Assembly (NCBI RefSeq): GCF_023634065.1
Contig: NZ_JALKCV010000009.1
Location: 1-64,000 of the forward strand
DNA length: 64,000 nt
Direction: 5' to 3'
Source of the DNA: Microbulbifer litoralis
GTDB taxonomy: Bacteria; Pseudomonadota; Gammaproteobacteria; Pseudomonadales; Cellvibrionaceae
Positions 50,641 to 58,930 of this stretch are shown in pieces. A model generated the notes under the pieces. It was not told the DNA's origin. It did no database searches and was given only the letters and a program-made list of their open reading frames with translations. Made by a program: the position numbers and the translations under genes. Every line of letters begins with the position of its first letter. The stretch's first letter is position 1.

Positions 50641-52455
50641 ATGTTCGACAGCAAGCGTTTCCTGCCCACCGTTACCCGAAAGCCCGGTGTCTACCAGATG
50701 TTTGACGCCGATGGCAGGATTCTCTATGTCGGCAAGGCCAAGAATCTCCGCAACCGTCTCTCGAGTTATTTCCGCGCTTCGGGCCTGACCGCCAAGACCA
50801 TGGCGCTGGTGCAGCGCATCCACGAGATCGAGGTGACGGTCACCCGCAGCGAGACCGAGGCGCTGGTGCTGGAGCAGGGCCTGATCAAATCCCAGCGGCC
50901 GCCCTACAATGTCATGCTCAAGGATGACAAGGGGTATCCGTATATTTTCCTGTCCAGCCGCGATACCTTTCCGCGCATTGCATTCCACCGCGGTGCCAAG
51001 CGCAGGAAGGGGCAGTATTTCGGGCCTTTTCCCAATGCGTCCTCGGTGCGCGACAGCCTCAACTTCCTGCAGAAGACGTTCCGTATTCGCTCCTGTGAAG
51101 ACAGCGTTTTCCGCAACCGCTCGCGGCCCTGCCTGCAGTACCAGATCCAGCGCTGCACCGCGCCCTGTGTCGACTTTATCAGCGAGGAGGATTACGGCCA
51201 GGATGTCCGCCACGCGGAGATGTTCCTGTCCGGCAAAAGCGACACCATCCTGCGCGAACTGGCGGACGAGATGGACCGGGCCTCAAAGGCGCTGGAATTC
51301 GAGCGGGCCGCCCACCTGCGCGACCAGATTTCGGCACTGCGCCGGCTGCAGGCGGACCAGGTGGCGGAGCGCTCCAGCGGCGATGTGGATGTGCTCGGTG
51401 TCGCCAGTATCGGCGGTTCCAGCTGTGTGCATATCCTGTTTATCCGCCAGGGGCGGATTCTCGGCAGCCGCAGTTATTTCCCCGACGAACGGCTGGGGTT
51501 GTCCAGTGCGGAACTGCTGTCGGCCTTCATTCCCCAGTTCTACCTCGGCAGCCAGCGCGAGGTGCCGCGGGAGATACTGACTTCCGAGCCCATCGACGAT
51601 ATGGCGGTGTTGCAGCAAGCGTTGAAGGAGCAGTGCGGGCGCGAGGTGTCTGTGGTCCACCGCCTGCGCGGCAACCGAGCCACCTGGGTCACCATGGCCC
51701 AGCAGGCCGCGGAGCAGAATCTGGGCAGCCGCACCGCTGCCCAACAGAAACTGCAGAACCGTTTCGAGGCCCTGCAGGAAGTACTGGAAATGGAGCAACT
51801 GCCGGAGCGCCTGGAGTGCTTCGATATCAGCCATTCCAGCGGCGAGGCGACGGTGGCCTCCTGCGTGGTCTTCGATACCGGCGGGCCGGTCAAGTCCGAT
51901 TACCGGCGCTTCAATATCGAGAATATCCAGGCCGGCGACGACTACGCGGCCATGGGCCAGGCGCTGAAGCGCCGCTATACGCGGCTGTCGAGCGGTGAGG
52001 GCAAGTTTCCCAATATCCTGCTGATCGACGGCGGCAAGGGGCAGGTGCGCCAGGCGGTGGAGAGCCTGAACGAGCTGGGCGTGGTCGGTGTGCAGATCAT
52101 CGGTGTCGCCAAGGGGACGACACGCAAGGCGGGCTTCGAAGTGTTGCACGTGGTATCCAGCAACAGGGAGCTGGTACTGGCTGCGGACTCCCCGGCGCTG
52201 CACCTGATTCAGCAGGTGCGCGACGAGGCGCACCGCTTCGCGATCACCGGCCACCGCCAGCGGCGCGACAAGAAGCGCCGCGAATCGCCGTTGGAGGGGA
52301 TTGCCGGCGTCGGCCCGGCCCGCCGGCGCGCGCTACTGCGCCATTTCGGTGGCCTGCAGGAAATCCGGCGCGCATCGGTGGACGACCTGGCCGGTGTGGA
52401 AGGGGTCAGCCGCAAGTTGGCACAGGATATCTATTCGACGCTGCACAGCGAATAG
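50641..52455 (+). CDS. uvrC: Excinuclease ABC subunit C
   Basis: A 604-residue nucleotide-excision nuclease. GIY-YIG domain at the start (KPGVYQMFDADGRILYVGKA), UVR motif (ALEFERAAHLRDQI), RNase-H-like nuclease half (LECFDISHSSGE; LLIDGGKGQ) and helix-hairpin-helix end (LEGIAGVGPARRRALL). The ATG at 50641 matches the family start; translation of the upstream hairpin as coding sequence is rejected. Confidence 0.95.
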   Translation: MFDSKRFLPTVTRKPGVYQMFDADGRILYVGKAKNLRNRLSSYFRASGLTAKTMALVQRIHEIEVTVTRSETEALVLEQGLIKSQRPPYNVMLKDDKGYPYIFLSSRDTFPRIAFHRGAKRRKGQYFGPFPNASSVRDSLNFLQKTFRIRSCEDSVFRNRSRPCLQYQIQRCTAPCVDFISEEDYGQDVRHAEMFLSGKSDTILRELADEMDRASKALEFERAAHLRDQISALRRLQADQVAERSSGDVDVLGVASIGGSSCVHILFIRQGRILGSRSYFPDERLGLSSAELLSAFIPQFYLGSQREVPREILTSEPIDDMAVLQQALKEQCGREVSVVHRLRGNRATWVTMAQQAAEQNLGSRTAAQQKLQNRFEALQEVLEMEQLPERLECFDISHSSGEATVASCVVFDTGGPVKSDYRRFNIENIQAGDDYAAMGQALKRRYTRLSSGEGKFPNILLIDGGKGQVRQAVESLNELGVVGVQIIGVAKGTTRKAGFEVLHVVSSNRELVLAADSPALHLIQQVRDEAHRFAITGHRQRRDKKRRESPLEGIAGVGPARRRALLRHFGGLQEIRRASVDDLAGVEGVSRKLAQDIYSTLHSE

Positions 52456-52603
52456 TTTCCTGCCGGCAGCGAGCCTGACCCGTCGGCGCGTCCGGGAACG
52501 GCTGTTTCGCGCCGTTTCAATGTTTCATTTTTCCCGGTAGCTTGCTAAGTTACGCCCAGATGTAGGAGCCTGCACGCAGGCGAAAAAAGGACCCGCACTC
52601 CGC

Positions 52604-53173
52604 ATGACACTAGCCAATCAATTGACCCTCCTCCGAGTCGCGCTGATCCCTGTATTCGTGCTGGTCTTCTACCTTCCCTACCAATGGAGCTACATGGCCT
52701 CCGCGATCATTTTCGCGGCGGCCGCCGCCACCGACTGGCTGGATGGCTACCTGGCGCGCAAACTCAACCAGAGCACACCGTTCGGCGCCTTTCTCGATCC
52801 CGTTGCCGACAAACTGATGGTGGCCACCGCGCTGGTGCTGTTGGTGGGGCTGCACAAGAGCGCCTGGTTTACCATCGCTGCGGCCGTCATCATCGGCCGT
52901 GAAATTGCCGTGTCGGCACTGCGGGAATGGATGGCGGAACTGGGCAAGCGCGGCAGCGTGGCCGTCTCCTACATCGGCAAAATCAAAACCACCGCGCAGA
53001 TAGCGGCAATCATCGTGTTGCTGGCGTTCGATGTGCGGGAGTATCCACTGATGGAAACCGTCGGCTATATTCTGCTTTATATCGCCGCGGCATTGACCCT
53101 GTGGAGCATGGTGATGTACCTGCGCGCCGCCTGGCCCACGCTGATGGGTGAAGAGGGCAGCGGCAAGTCCTGA
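52604..53173 (+). CDS. pgsA: Phosphatidylglycerophosphate synthase
   Basis: A 189-residue membrane enzyme making PG-phosphate from CDP-diacylglycerol. The CDP-alcohol phosphotransferase motif is complete: DWLDGYLARK, then GAFLDPVADKLM. About five membrane helices. It lies 148 bp after uvrC. Confidence 0.95.
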   Translation: MTLANQLTLLRVALIPVFVLVFYLPYQWSYMASAIIFAAAAATDWLDGYLARKLNQSTPFGAFLDPVADKLMVATALVLLVGLHKSAWFTIAAAVIIGREIAVSALREWMAELGKRGSVAVSYIGKIKTTAQIAAIIVLLAFDVREYPLMETVGYILLYIAAALTLWSMVMYLRAAWPTLMGEEGSGKS

Positions 53174-53251
53174 AGTCGATGGCGGGCGCTGGGGAATTGC
53201 GGCGCTGCCGGTTCCCCGCTGATTTCTGGAAAGACGCCGGCCGGCTGCGCC

Positions 53252-53449
53252 TCAGAGAGTATCCTCAATCCGCAGTGGATACATTTTCCCTTCGCAATAC
53301 TCCGCGGCGCAGCGAAACAGTTGTTCGCCGTTGTCAAAGTTTTCCCTCAGTTGGCGGATAAGCGCTTTTGCCGCAATGTCATCCCCGACATCAATCGGCT
53401 TGTGACTCTCGCTGCCGCACTTCAGGCACGCCCAGGTGATAGTCGCCAT
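53252..53449 (-). CDS. Small zinc-ribbon-like protein
   Basis: A 65-residue protein with two Cys pairs, CLKC near residue 8 and CAAEYC near 48, a likely four-cysteine zinc site. The ATG at 53449 has GGGA upstream; the longer open frame has no family-like start. Function unknown. It converges with pgsA. Confidence 0.6.
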   Translation of the reverse strand: MATITWACLKCGSESHKPIDVGDDIAAKALIRQLRENFDNGEQLFRCAAEYCEGKMYPLRIEDTL

Positions 53450-53664
53450 AGTTTCCCACTCCGGTTCCCACGCATTCCGGTTACAGCTGCAGGGGCTGAT
53501 ATTTCGAGTATAGGAGCCGGGGGCGCTGCCTAAAAAATATCCGGCAGTAGGATCTTCATGCGCTGGGCCGGGTGAGCTGCGAGCCATTGATTAACAGTCA
53601 ATGCGTCTTTAATGCAGTGAGGACGTGTCAAATGCGGGCAGGGAATGGATCGGGTTTGGAATGG

Positions 53665-53751
53665 TGGTGCCCGGGGCCGGACTTGAACCGGCACGGCCGT
53701 AAGGCCGGGAGATTTTAAGTCTCCTGTGTCTACCGATTCCACCACCCGGGC
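53665..53751 (-). tRNA. tRNA-Leu (anticodon TAA)
   Basis: An 87-nt class II tRNA with encoded CCA. The acceptor GCCCGGG pairs with CCCGGGC; the anticodon loop CTTAAAA gives TAA; there is a long variable arm and the T-loop reads GGTTCAAGTCC. It lies downstream of tRNA-Cys on the minus strand. Confidence 0.93.
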
Positions 53752-53845
53752 AGGGAGGTGAGCGGGGCCATTCTGGATGAGCCCGGTGCCGGGCTTGGCC
53801 TCGCTGGTCGTCGACTTCACAGGGGCAAGCCGGCGATGGGGAAAA

Positions 53846-53919
53846 TGGAGGCTAGGGTCGGAATCGAACCGGCGTACACGGAGTTGCAGTCCGCTGCATA
53901 ACCACTCTGCCACCTAGCC
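53846..53919 (-). tRNA. tRNA-Cys (anticodon GCA)
   Basis: A 74-nt tRNA with encoded CCA; acceptor GGCTAGG/CCTAGCC, anticodon loop CTGCAAC, T-loop GGTTCGATTCC, discriminator U as usual for tRNA-Cys. Probably co-transcribed with tRNA-Leu from the promoter at 54044-54072. Confidence 0.93.
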
Positions 53920-54458
53920 TTAACATCAAATTCAGAGCTTTCGCTCCGCCGGTTCGATGTCACCGGCACTTTATCTTCCGTATCATGCGGAAGTGAAAAC
54001 GCCGCGGAGTTTAGCGGATTGGAACGAAAAATCCCAGCGTTTTCTTATACTTACGTACCCCGAGGCGTGTAAGAAGGCGCTATTCTAGGGGCTCGCCGGG
54101 ATTAGTCAAGCGTTGTGAGGTTCGCCGTTGCGAGTTGTTGGTGAGGGGTACCTGTGTGGCCAGGTCGTGATCAATAAAAGTGCAGGGTGCGGTCGCTTGT
54201 TCGATGGCGCTGTTTTTTTGTACAGACGAAGGCAACTAATAACTTTTTGCTTTAGTTGGGCTCAAACTATTTCCAATTGTTCTAAATTTCCGCTGGTGGC
54301 CGGCTGGAAATCTCCCGGGCGTGTTCGATACTTCTCTGTAACTGGCTAACACATCTCCCCCAAGCGTGTTTAGTAATGCCGGTAGGGCGCTCCGCTAAGG
54401 TACTCGCCCGCTGTGTAGTAAGGATGAAATCCTCCAAGTTTCACTCCTAATGGTCTTG
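53920..54458. other. Non-coding region holding tRNA promoter and possible sRNA
   Basis: No convincing protein gene. The left part holds the minus-strand promoter of the tRNA-Cys/Leu unit. The right part (about 54120-54458) leads on the plus strand into a strong intrinsic terminator with no plus-strand gene before it, so a small RNA could be transcribed here. A small hairpin AGGAT-GAA-ATCCT lies at 54421-54433. No sRNA promoter can be fixed with confidence. Confidence 0.4.
54044..54072 (-). promoter_or_regulatory. Promoter of tRNA-Cys/tRNA-Leu
   Basis: On the minus strand TTACAC (54067-54072) and TATAAG (54044-54049) are separated by 17 bp, giving a credible sigma70 promoter about 118 nt before tRNA-Cys. 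Confidence 0.55.
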
Positions 54459-54499
54459 GCCCTGACGCTCTCCCCCCCCCGTCGTCAGGGCTTTTTTTT
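54459..54499 (+). terminator. Strong intrinsic terminator of an unseen plus-strand transcript
   Basis: A perfect 9-bp stem GCCCTGACG/CGTCAGGGC (54459-54467 and 54483-54491) with a loop containing nine C in a row, then eight T (54492-54499). The T run exists only on the plus strand. No plus-strand gene lies between pgsA (ends 53173) and here. Confidence 0.8.
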
Positions 54500-54526
54500 G
54501 CCTGTCTGCTTTGTGCGCGCTCCCGG

Positions 54527-55750
54527 TCAGCCGGGTTCGTCGCCGAGGTTGTCCCTGTCCAGGGCTTTTACCGGACCGCCGGCGGCTTGCTCGGCCAGCC
54601 GGCGAAACTTGGCCAGTGTGACCTCTCCCCGGTCTTCCGCAAGGCCGCGGGCCACATTGTCGATATTGGCCTTGCCGCCACTGGCATCCCGGATCTCCTC
54701 GTCGACCTGCCGCATGATGCCCACGGCGCGCGCGGTGATGGGGCCGGAGGAGCGGCGTTCGAACAGGTTCGGTGCCTCGCGGCCCCATTCGGCCAGTTCA
54801 TCCATGGCCTGGTCGTAGCGCCGCTGGCTGATGCCGCCGGAACGGCGCAGTGTCTCCAGGGAGTAGAACTCGGCGATACCCTCCACGATCCAGTCGCTCT
54901 CGTCATCGCCGTGGATGCCGGTGGCCACGTGCACCAGCTCGTGGATCATGCTGCTGGTGCGGTTGCCGCTGATCAGGGGGCGGTCGGCGTGCATGAACAG
55001 GGAGCGGGTACCGGACAGGCCGCCGCGCCACATCGGGTCGCCGGCGCTGACCACCAGCAACTGGTCCGGGAAATCGGGGAAGACTTTCTTGAGTTCCGGC
55101 AGGTTCCAGCCCAGGAAGGCGAGGGTGTCCTGGCGGTGTATATCTTCACCCAGCGGTGCGGCGATCTTCGCATCGACGTCGGCGATGAAATCCTGGCGGC
55201 TGCCGATACGCCCGACGATCATCCAGCCCTTGGGGCGGACAAAGCGGCGGCCGGGATCTTTCAGCCGGTAGTGGTGGTCCTGTCCCAGCTCCGCATAGGG
55301 CAGGGCGGAAGACCAGCCCTCCGGCAGCTCCAGGTGAAGCTCGGCTTCCGAGCGCAGTCCCCGCTCTGCCGTCACCGATATGGGCGGGATCAGCTTGTCG
55401 CTGCGCAGGATGGCCCAGTCGTCGGTGATGCGGGAGTCGTAGCTTCCGCTGCCTTTTTGCTCGTCGATCTCAAACAGGTAGCTGAGGCTGGCGCTAGGGG
55501 CCGAGGGTTGCCAGATGGCCCGGTCGCCATCGAGCTCCAGTGGCTGTTCGCTTTCCAGTTGGGTGTAGCGGCCGGACGACAGGTTGAGATCCAGTTCGCT
55601 GGGGAGGGTGTCGCCCTCCAGGCGGATTTCGACCCGGGCCTTGCCGGTATCCGGGTCGATCGCCGCGCGGTAGAGGAGGTCATAGGTCTCGGCGGCAGCC
55701 GTCAGGGGCAGCGCCAGGGTCAGCAGGGCAGTGAAAACCAATCGCAACAT
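54527..55750 (-). CDS. Exported HEXXH metallopeptidase-like protein (M61-like)
   Basis: A 407-residue protein with signal peptide (RLVFTALLTLALPLTAAA). The N-terminal half is beta-rich. In the second half MIHELVHVATG is an HEXXH zinc motif, followed by WIVEGIAEFYSLE, which supplies the third Glu ligand, as in gluzincins such as M61/M1. Probably periplasmic or outer-membrane-associated. Substrate unknown; it stands alone. Confidence 0.7.
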   Translation of the reverse strand: MLRLVFTALLTLALPLTAAAETYDLLYRAAIDPDTGKARVEIRLEGDTLPSELDLNLSSGRYTQLESEQPLELDGDRAIWQPSAPSASLSYLFEIDEQKGSGSYDSRITDDWAILRSDKLIPPISVTAERGLRSEAELHLELPEGWSSALPYAELGQDHHYRLKDPGRRFVRPKGWMIVGRIGSRQDFIADVDAKIAAPLGEDIHRQDTLAFLGWNLPELKKVFPDFPDQLLVVSAGDPMWRGGLSGTRSLFMHADRPLISGNRTSSMIHELVHVATGIHGDDESDWIVEGIAEFYSLETLRRSGGISQRRYDQAMDELAEWGREAPNLFERRSSGPITARAVGIMRQVDEEIRDASGGKANIDNVARGLAEDRGEVTLAKFRRLAEQAAGGPVKALDRDNLGDEPG

Positions 55751-55947
55751 AGAAACGCCGTATCCGATTTGTTGAATTCGTTGGACAGCGCGAAATCCTA
55801 AGGGTGCCCCGAGTGTCGATTCAAGCTCGAGCGCGGCGGATGGTCCGGTTTGGGATGGAGTCTGCGAAAATGTGGTGGAGCGGGATCAATTCAGGCGGCT
55901 GCTTGAGCCCGGGAATGTCTGAATTATAAAGAGGGCAGATAAGAAAA

Positions 55948-56024
55948 TGGTCGGTGAGAGAGGATTCGAACCTCCGACCCCTTCCTCCCGAAGGAAGTGC
56001 GCTACCAGGCTGCGCTACTCACCG
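55948..56024 (-). tRNA. tRNA-Pro (anticodon CGG)
   Basis: A 77-nt tRNA with encoded CCA; acceptor CGGTGAG/CTCACCG, anticodon loop TTCGGGA, T-loop GGTTCGAATCC. Confidence 0.93.
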
Positions 56025-56055
56025 ACTTGTGTGCTTCTCGTCGAAAGCGGGGCGC

Positions 56056-56083
56056 ATTATAACAGTGAATTTCCCTCTGTAAA
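56056..56083 (-). promoter_or_regulatory. Promoter of tRNA-Pro
   Basis: On the minus strand TTTACA (56078-56083) and a perfect TATAAT (56056-56061) are 16 bp apart, followed by a GC-rich GCGCCCCGC discriminator typical of stringently controlled stable-RNA promoters. The tRNA starts about 31 nt downstream of the -10. Confidence 0.75.
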
Positions 56084-56192
56084 CCACTGATTTACATGAA
56101 GAAGCAGAAAATTTGCCGCGGCCGTGTGCGGGGGCCGGAATATCGGTGCCGGGCCCCGTGGTTGCTTGCATCGACGCCCGCGGCAAATATCT

Positions 56193-57032
56193 TCAGATTT
56201 TGCGGATCAGGCCTTCCTGGGTTGTGGAAGCCACCAGTACGCCGTCCCGGGTAAAGACCTGTCCGCGGCAGTAGCCGCGTGCGCCACTGGCCGAGGGGCT
56301 GTCGGTCACGTACAGCAGCCATTCGTCGGCGCGGAAGTCGCGGTGGAACCACATGGCGTGATCCAGGCTCGCCGGCATGATATGCGGGTCGAACAGGGAG
56401 GTCGGGTGCGGTTGCAGGCTGGTGCCCAGCAGCCCCATGTCCGAGGCGTAGGAGAGAGCGCAGCGGTGTTCCACCGGATCGTCGCCCAGCTCACCTTCCA
56501 CACGCAGCCACATCATGCTGTGGGGCGGGTGCACCTTGTTGTCGTAGTGGCTCTCCGGATCCACCGGGCGAAAATCCACCATGTAGCGGCGCTGGTCGTG
56601 CTGTGGCGTGTTGAGGCCGGCCTCCTCGGCCAACTGCTGGGTGCTCTTGAGGCTCTCCGGCGCCGGGATGTCGCCGGTGGGCCTATCGCACTGGTGGTCG
56701 AAGCCCGGTTCCCGGATCTGGAAGGAGGCGGACATATTGAAGATGGCGCGGCCGCGCTGCTTGGCCACTACGCGGCGGGTGGTGAAGCTGCCGCCATCGC
56801 GGATCGGGTCCACGTCGTAGATCACCGGCATTTCGCTGCTGCCGGGGCGCAGGAAGTAGGCGTGCAGGGAGTGTGGCAACCGGTCTTCGACGGTGCGGGT
56901 GGCGGCCATCAGCGCCTGCCCCAGCACCTGGCCGCCGAACAGGATCTTGCGGTAGTTCTCCACGTGCTGCCGGCTGCGGAACAGATTGCTGTCGAGTTCC
57001 TCGACATCCAGAAGTTTGCTCAACTTGTCCAT
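56193..57032 (-). CDS. tesB: Acyl-CoA thioesterase II
   Basis: A 279-residue double-hotdog thioesterase hydrolysing acyl-CoA to free fatty acid. FGGQVLGQALMAA, LHAYFLRPGSSEMP, TRRVVAKQRGRAIF and the second-domain active-site region (PASLDHAMWFH) match TesB. A divergent TetR gene with a palindromic operator lies upstream. Confidence 0.93.
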   Translation of the reverse strand: MDKLSKLLDVEELDSNLFRSRQHVENYRKILFGGQVLGQALMAATRTVEDRLPHSLHAYFLRPGSSEMPVIYDVDPIRDGGSFTTRRVVAKQRGRAIFNMSASFQIREPGFDHQCDRPTGDIPAPESLKSTQQLAEEAGLNTPQHDQRRYMVDFRPVDPESHYDNKVHPPHSMMWLRVEGELGDDPVEHRCALSYASDMGLLGTSLQPHPTSLFDPHIMPASLDHAMWFHRDFRADEWLLYVTDSPSASGARGYCRGQVFTRDGVLVASTTQEGLIRKI

Positions 57033-57284
57033 ATTAAAGGTTACTGCCTGTCACTACAGAATGAGTATGTTCTATCGCGGCGGGACCTGCCGCATGCGAG
57101 CGCGGATGATATCAGTCACGGCGCCGCCGGGCATTGTCCGGACGCCTGTAGCGGGGTGATACAAGCCGCCAGCGGGGCGCCGGAGTCCGCGAGCGGGGCA
57201 GATGATCCCCCAGATTGGGCAGCTGTGGCCGGAAAACACGCATCAGACCGCTCATCCACTTTCCCAAGTTGGACGAATTGCCTA
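57033..57284. other. Divergent tesB-tetR region
   Basis: Together with 57285-57360 this forms a 328-bp region between divergent genes. No gene is seen. The only clear signal is the palindrome at 57285-57298. Confidence 0.4.
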
Positions 57285-57298
57285 TCATTCATGAATGA
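57285..57298. promoter_or_regulatory. Palindromic operator between tesB and tetR
   Basis: TCATTCATGAATGA is a perfect 14-bp palindrome, 63 bp before the tetR start. It resembles fatty-acid regulator boxes of the TGAATGA...TCATTCA type used by TetR-family FadR proteins. Confidence 0.6.
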
Positions 57299-57360
57299 AT
57301 AGTCAATTTCAGTCTCCCAATCCCGGGCAGGCAAACAGACGGGCAGAGAAGGTCGGAAGT

Positions 57361-58041
57361 ATGGACAAGGCAAAAGAGAAGGTGCAGCGCTTCCGCGCGC
57401 GCGAGCAGCGGATCCTGGATGCCGCTCTGGAGCTGCTGCTGGAGCACGGTGAGGAGAAGGTCACCGTAGAGCAGATCGCCGAGCGCGTGGATATCGGCAA
57501 AGGGACTATCTACAAGCACTTCATCTCCAAAACAGAGATTTACATGCGCCTGTTGATGGACTATGAGAAGTCCCTGACCGAGCGCCTGAAAACCGCAGTG
57601 GCCGCCGCCGAACAGGGCGATATCACCGCGCCGGCGCGGGCCTACTTCGAGTCGCGGATGGCCGATCCGTCCAAGGACCGGCTCTTCCAGCGCCTGGAGG
57701 AGAAGATCATCGCGTTGAATCTGGCGCCGGAGATGATCCAGGAGCTGCACGCCATCCGCAACTCCAATGCCTCCGCCCTGAACCGGGTCTTCGAGCGGCG
57801 CATGGAGCAGGGCGTATTGAAGAAGGTCCCGGCCTATTTCTATTACTCCACCTACTGGGCCCTGGTGCAGGGCGCTGTAGAGCTCTACCACTCCCGCTCC
57901 TTCGCCGATGTCATAGAGGATCGGGAGGGTCTGATGGAGTTCATCATGGACGTCGGTGTTCATATCGGCGATGTCTCCGGCCGCAGATCCCAGGATGAGG
58001 GCAGGCCGGGCGGCGAAAGTGCGGGGCCCTCCTTTGGCTGA
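57361..58041 (+). CDS. TetR-family regulator (fatty-acid type, putative)
   Basis: A 226-residue protein with an N-terminal HTH (about 15-62; TVEQIAERVDIGKGTIYKHF) and an all-helical effector domain. The ATG at 57361 directly precedes the conserved start. It likely binds the palindrome at 57285 and may control tesB and itself; an acyl-CoA ligand is inference. It overlaps the DUF1285 gene. Confidence 0.88.
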   Translation: MDKAKEKVQRFRAREQRILDAALELLLEHGEEKVTVEQIAERVDIGKGTIYKHFISKTEIYMRLLMDYEKSLTERLKTAVAAAEQGDITAPARAYFESRMADPSKDRLFQRLEEKIIALNLAPEMIQELHAIRNSNASALNRVFERRMEQGVLKKVPAYFYYSTYWALVQGAVELYHSRSFADVIEDREGLMEFIMDVGVHIGDVSGRRSQDEGRPGGESAGPSFG

Positions 58042-58576
58042 GCCGCTGTTTGAACAGTTGCAGAAACTGCAGCGTGAATTCCGTGGCCACCCGCCGGTAA
58101 AGCAGTGGTCACCGAATTTCTGTGGCGATATGGACCTGGTGATCCAGCGCGACGGCCGCTGGATCCACGAAGGGACGCAAATCCGCCGCCAGCCGCTGGT
58201 GAACCTGTTTGCCAGTATCCTGCGGCGCGAGGGTGACGATTATTTTCTGGTCACTCCGGTGGAAAAGTGGCGTATTCGCGTCGAAGATGTACCCTTTATC
58301 GCCACCCAGGTGGCCCGCAACGAACAGGCCGGCGACCAGCCGCTGTTGTTCACCACCAACACCGGTGACGTGGTGCCCCTGGACGATGAGCGCGACTGGC
58401 AACTCAGGCCCTTTGGCGAGCCGCCGCGGCAGGTTCCCTACCTGGAAGTCCGGGCCGGTCTGTATGCCCGTATTTCCCGGGATGTCTTTTACCAGTTAGT
58501 GGACTGGGCCGAGGACCGCGATGGCCAGCTCTGGATCCGCAGCGCCGGCCAGTCTTTCCTGCTCGGTGAGTACTGA
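58034..58576 (+). CDS. DUF1285 family protein
   Basis: A 180-residue protein of the DUF1285 family found in Pseudomonas and relatives: WSPNFCGDMDLVIQRDG, ILRREGDDYFLVTPVEKWRI and VFYQLVDWAE are the conserved blocks. The TTG at 58034 gives the family length and overlaps tetR by 8 bp; a start as early as 57956 is possible. Function is unknown. Confidence 0.8.
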   Translation: MAEPLFEQLQKLQREFRGHPPVKQWSPNFCGDMDLVIQRDGRWIHEGTQIRRQPLVNLFASILRREGDDYFLVTPVEKWRIRVEDVPFIATQVARNEQAGDQPLLFTTNTGDVVPLDDERDWQLRPFGEPPRQVPYLEVRAGLYARISRDVFYQLVDWAEDRDGQLWIRSAGQSFLLGEY

Positions 58577-58930
58577 AGCCGGGCAGCATCCGATCATTTC
58601 CTTTCAACTGCAGTAGTCGGGCAGGGCGATGCAATAATCGCCACCTTGCCTGCTGCTTGATCGTTTCCTGAAACATGTTTGCAATAAATATGTAACTTCT
58701 GCATCCAGGCAGCGAGGTATTGCAAGTTTTTCGGAAAAACGATCCTCAAGTAACAATTTCGCAATATTCCCTTCCTACACTCCCTCGCGTCCGAATCGCT
58801 CAGGCGAACAAAACAAGCACGGTTTCAGGGACGCTGAAAATCGGTTTTCAGAACATTCAGGACGCACAGCTGAATCATAAAAAACGGGTTTTCATTGGCC
58901 CCAAATTGCAAACTTCCGTTAGGGGGAATT
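58577..58930. other. Leader region of the beta-helix lipoprotein gene
   Basis: 354 bases with no gene. The sequence is AT-rich from about 58660 to 58920, as expected for a regulated promoter, and ends in GGGGG-AATT before the start codon. No operator was recognised with confidence. Confidence 0.35.

Noticed and set aside
54044..54077. GacA-type upstream box near the tRNA promoter (CTTAC and GTAAG half-sites)
   Set aside because: The half-sites are in the opposite order to the known TGTAAG-N6-CTTACA box and are explained by the tRNA promoter.
54128..54349. 73-codon plus frame before the orphan terminator
   Set aside because: No ribosome site and no protein-like composition; a non-coding RNA is more likely than a peptide.
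54587..55801. 404-codon plus frame opposite the HEXXH protein
   Set aside because: The minus strand has a signal peptide and zinc motif; the plus frame has none.
56124..57302. 392-codon plus frame opposite tesB
   Set aside because: Antisense shadow of a recognised thioesterase.
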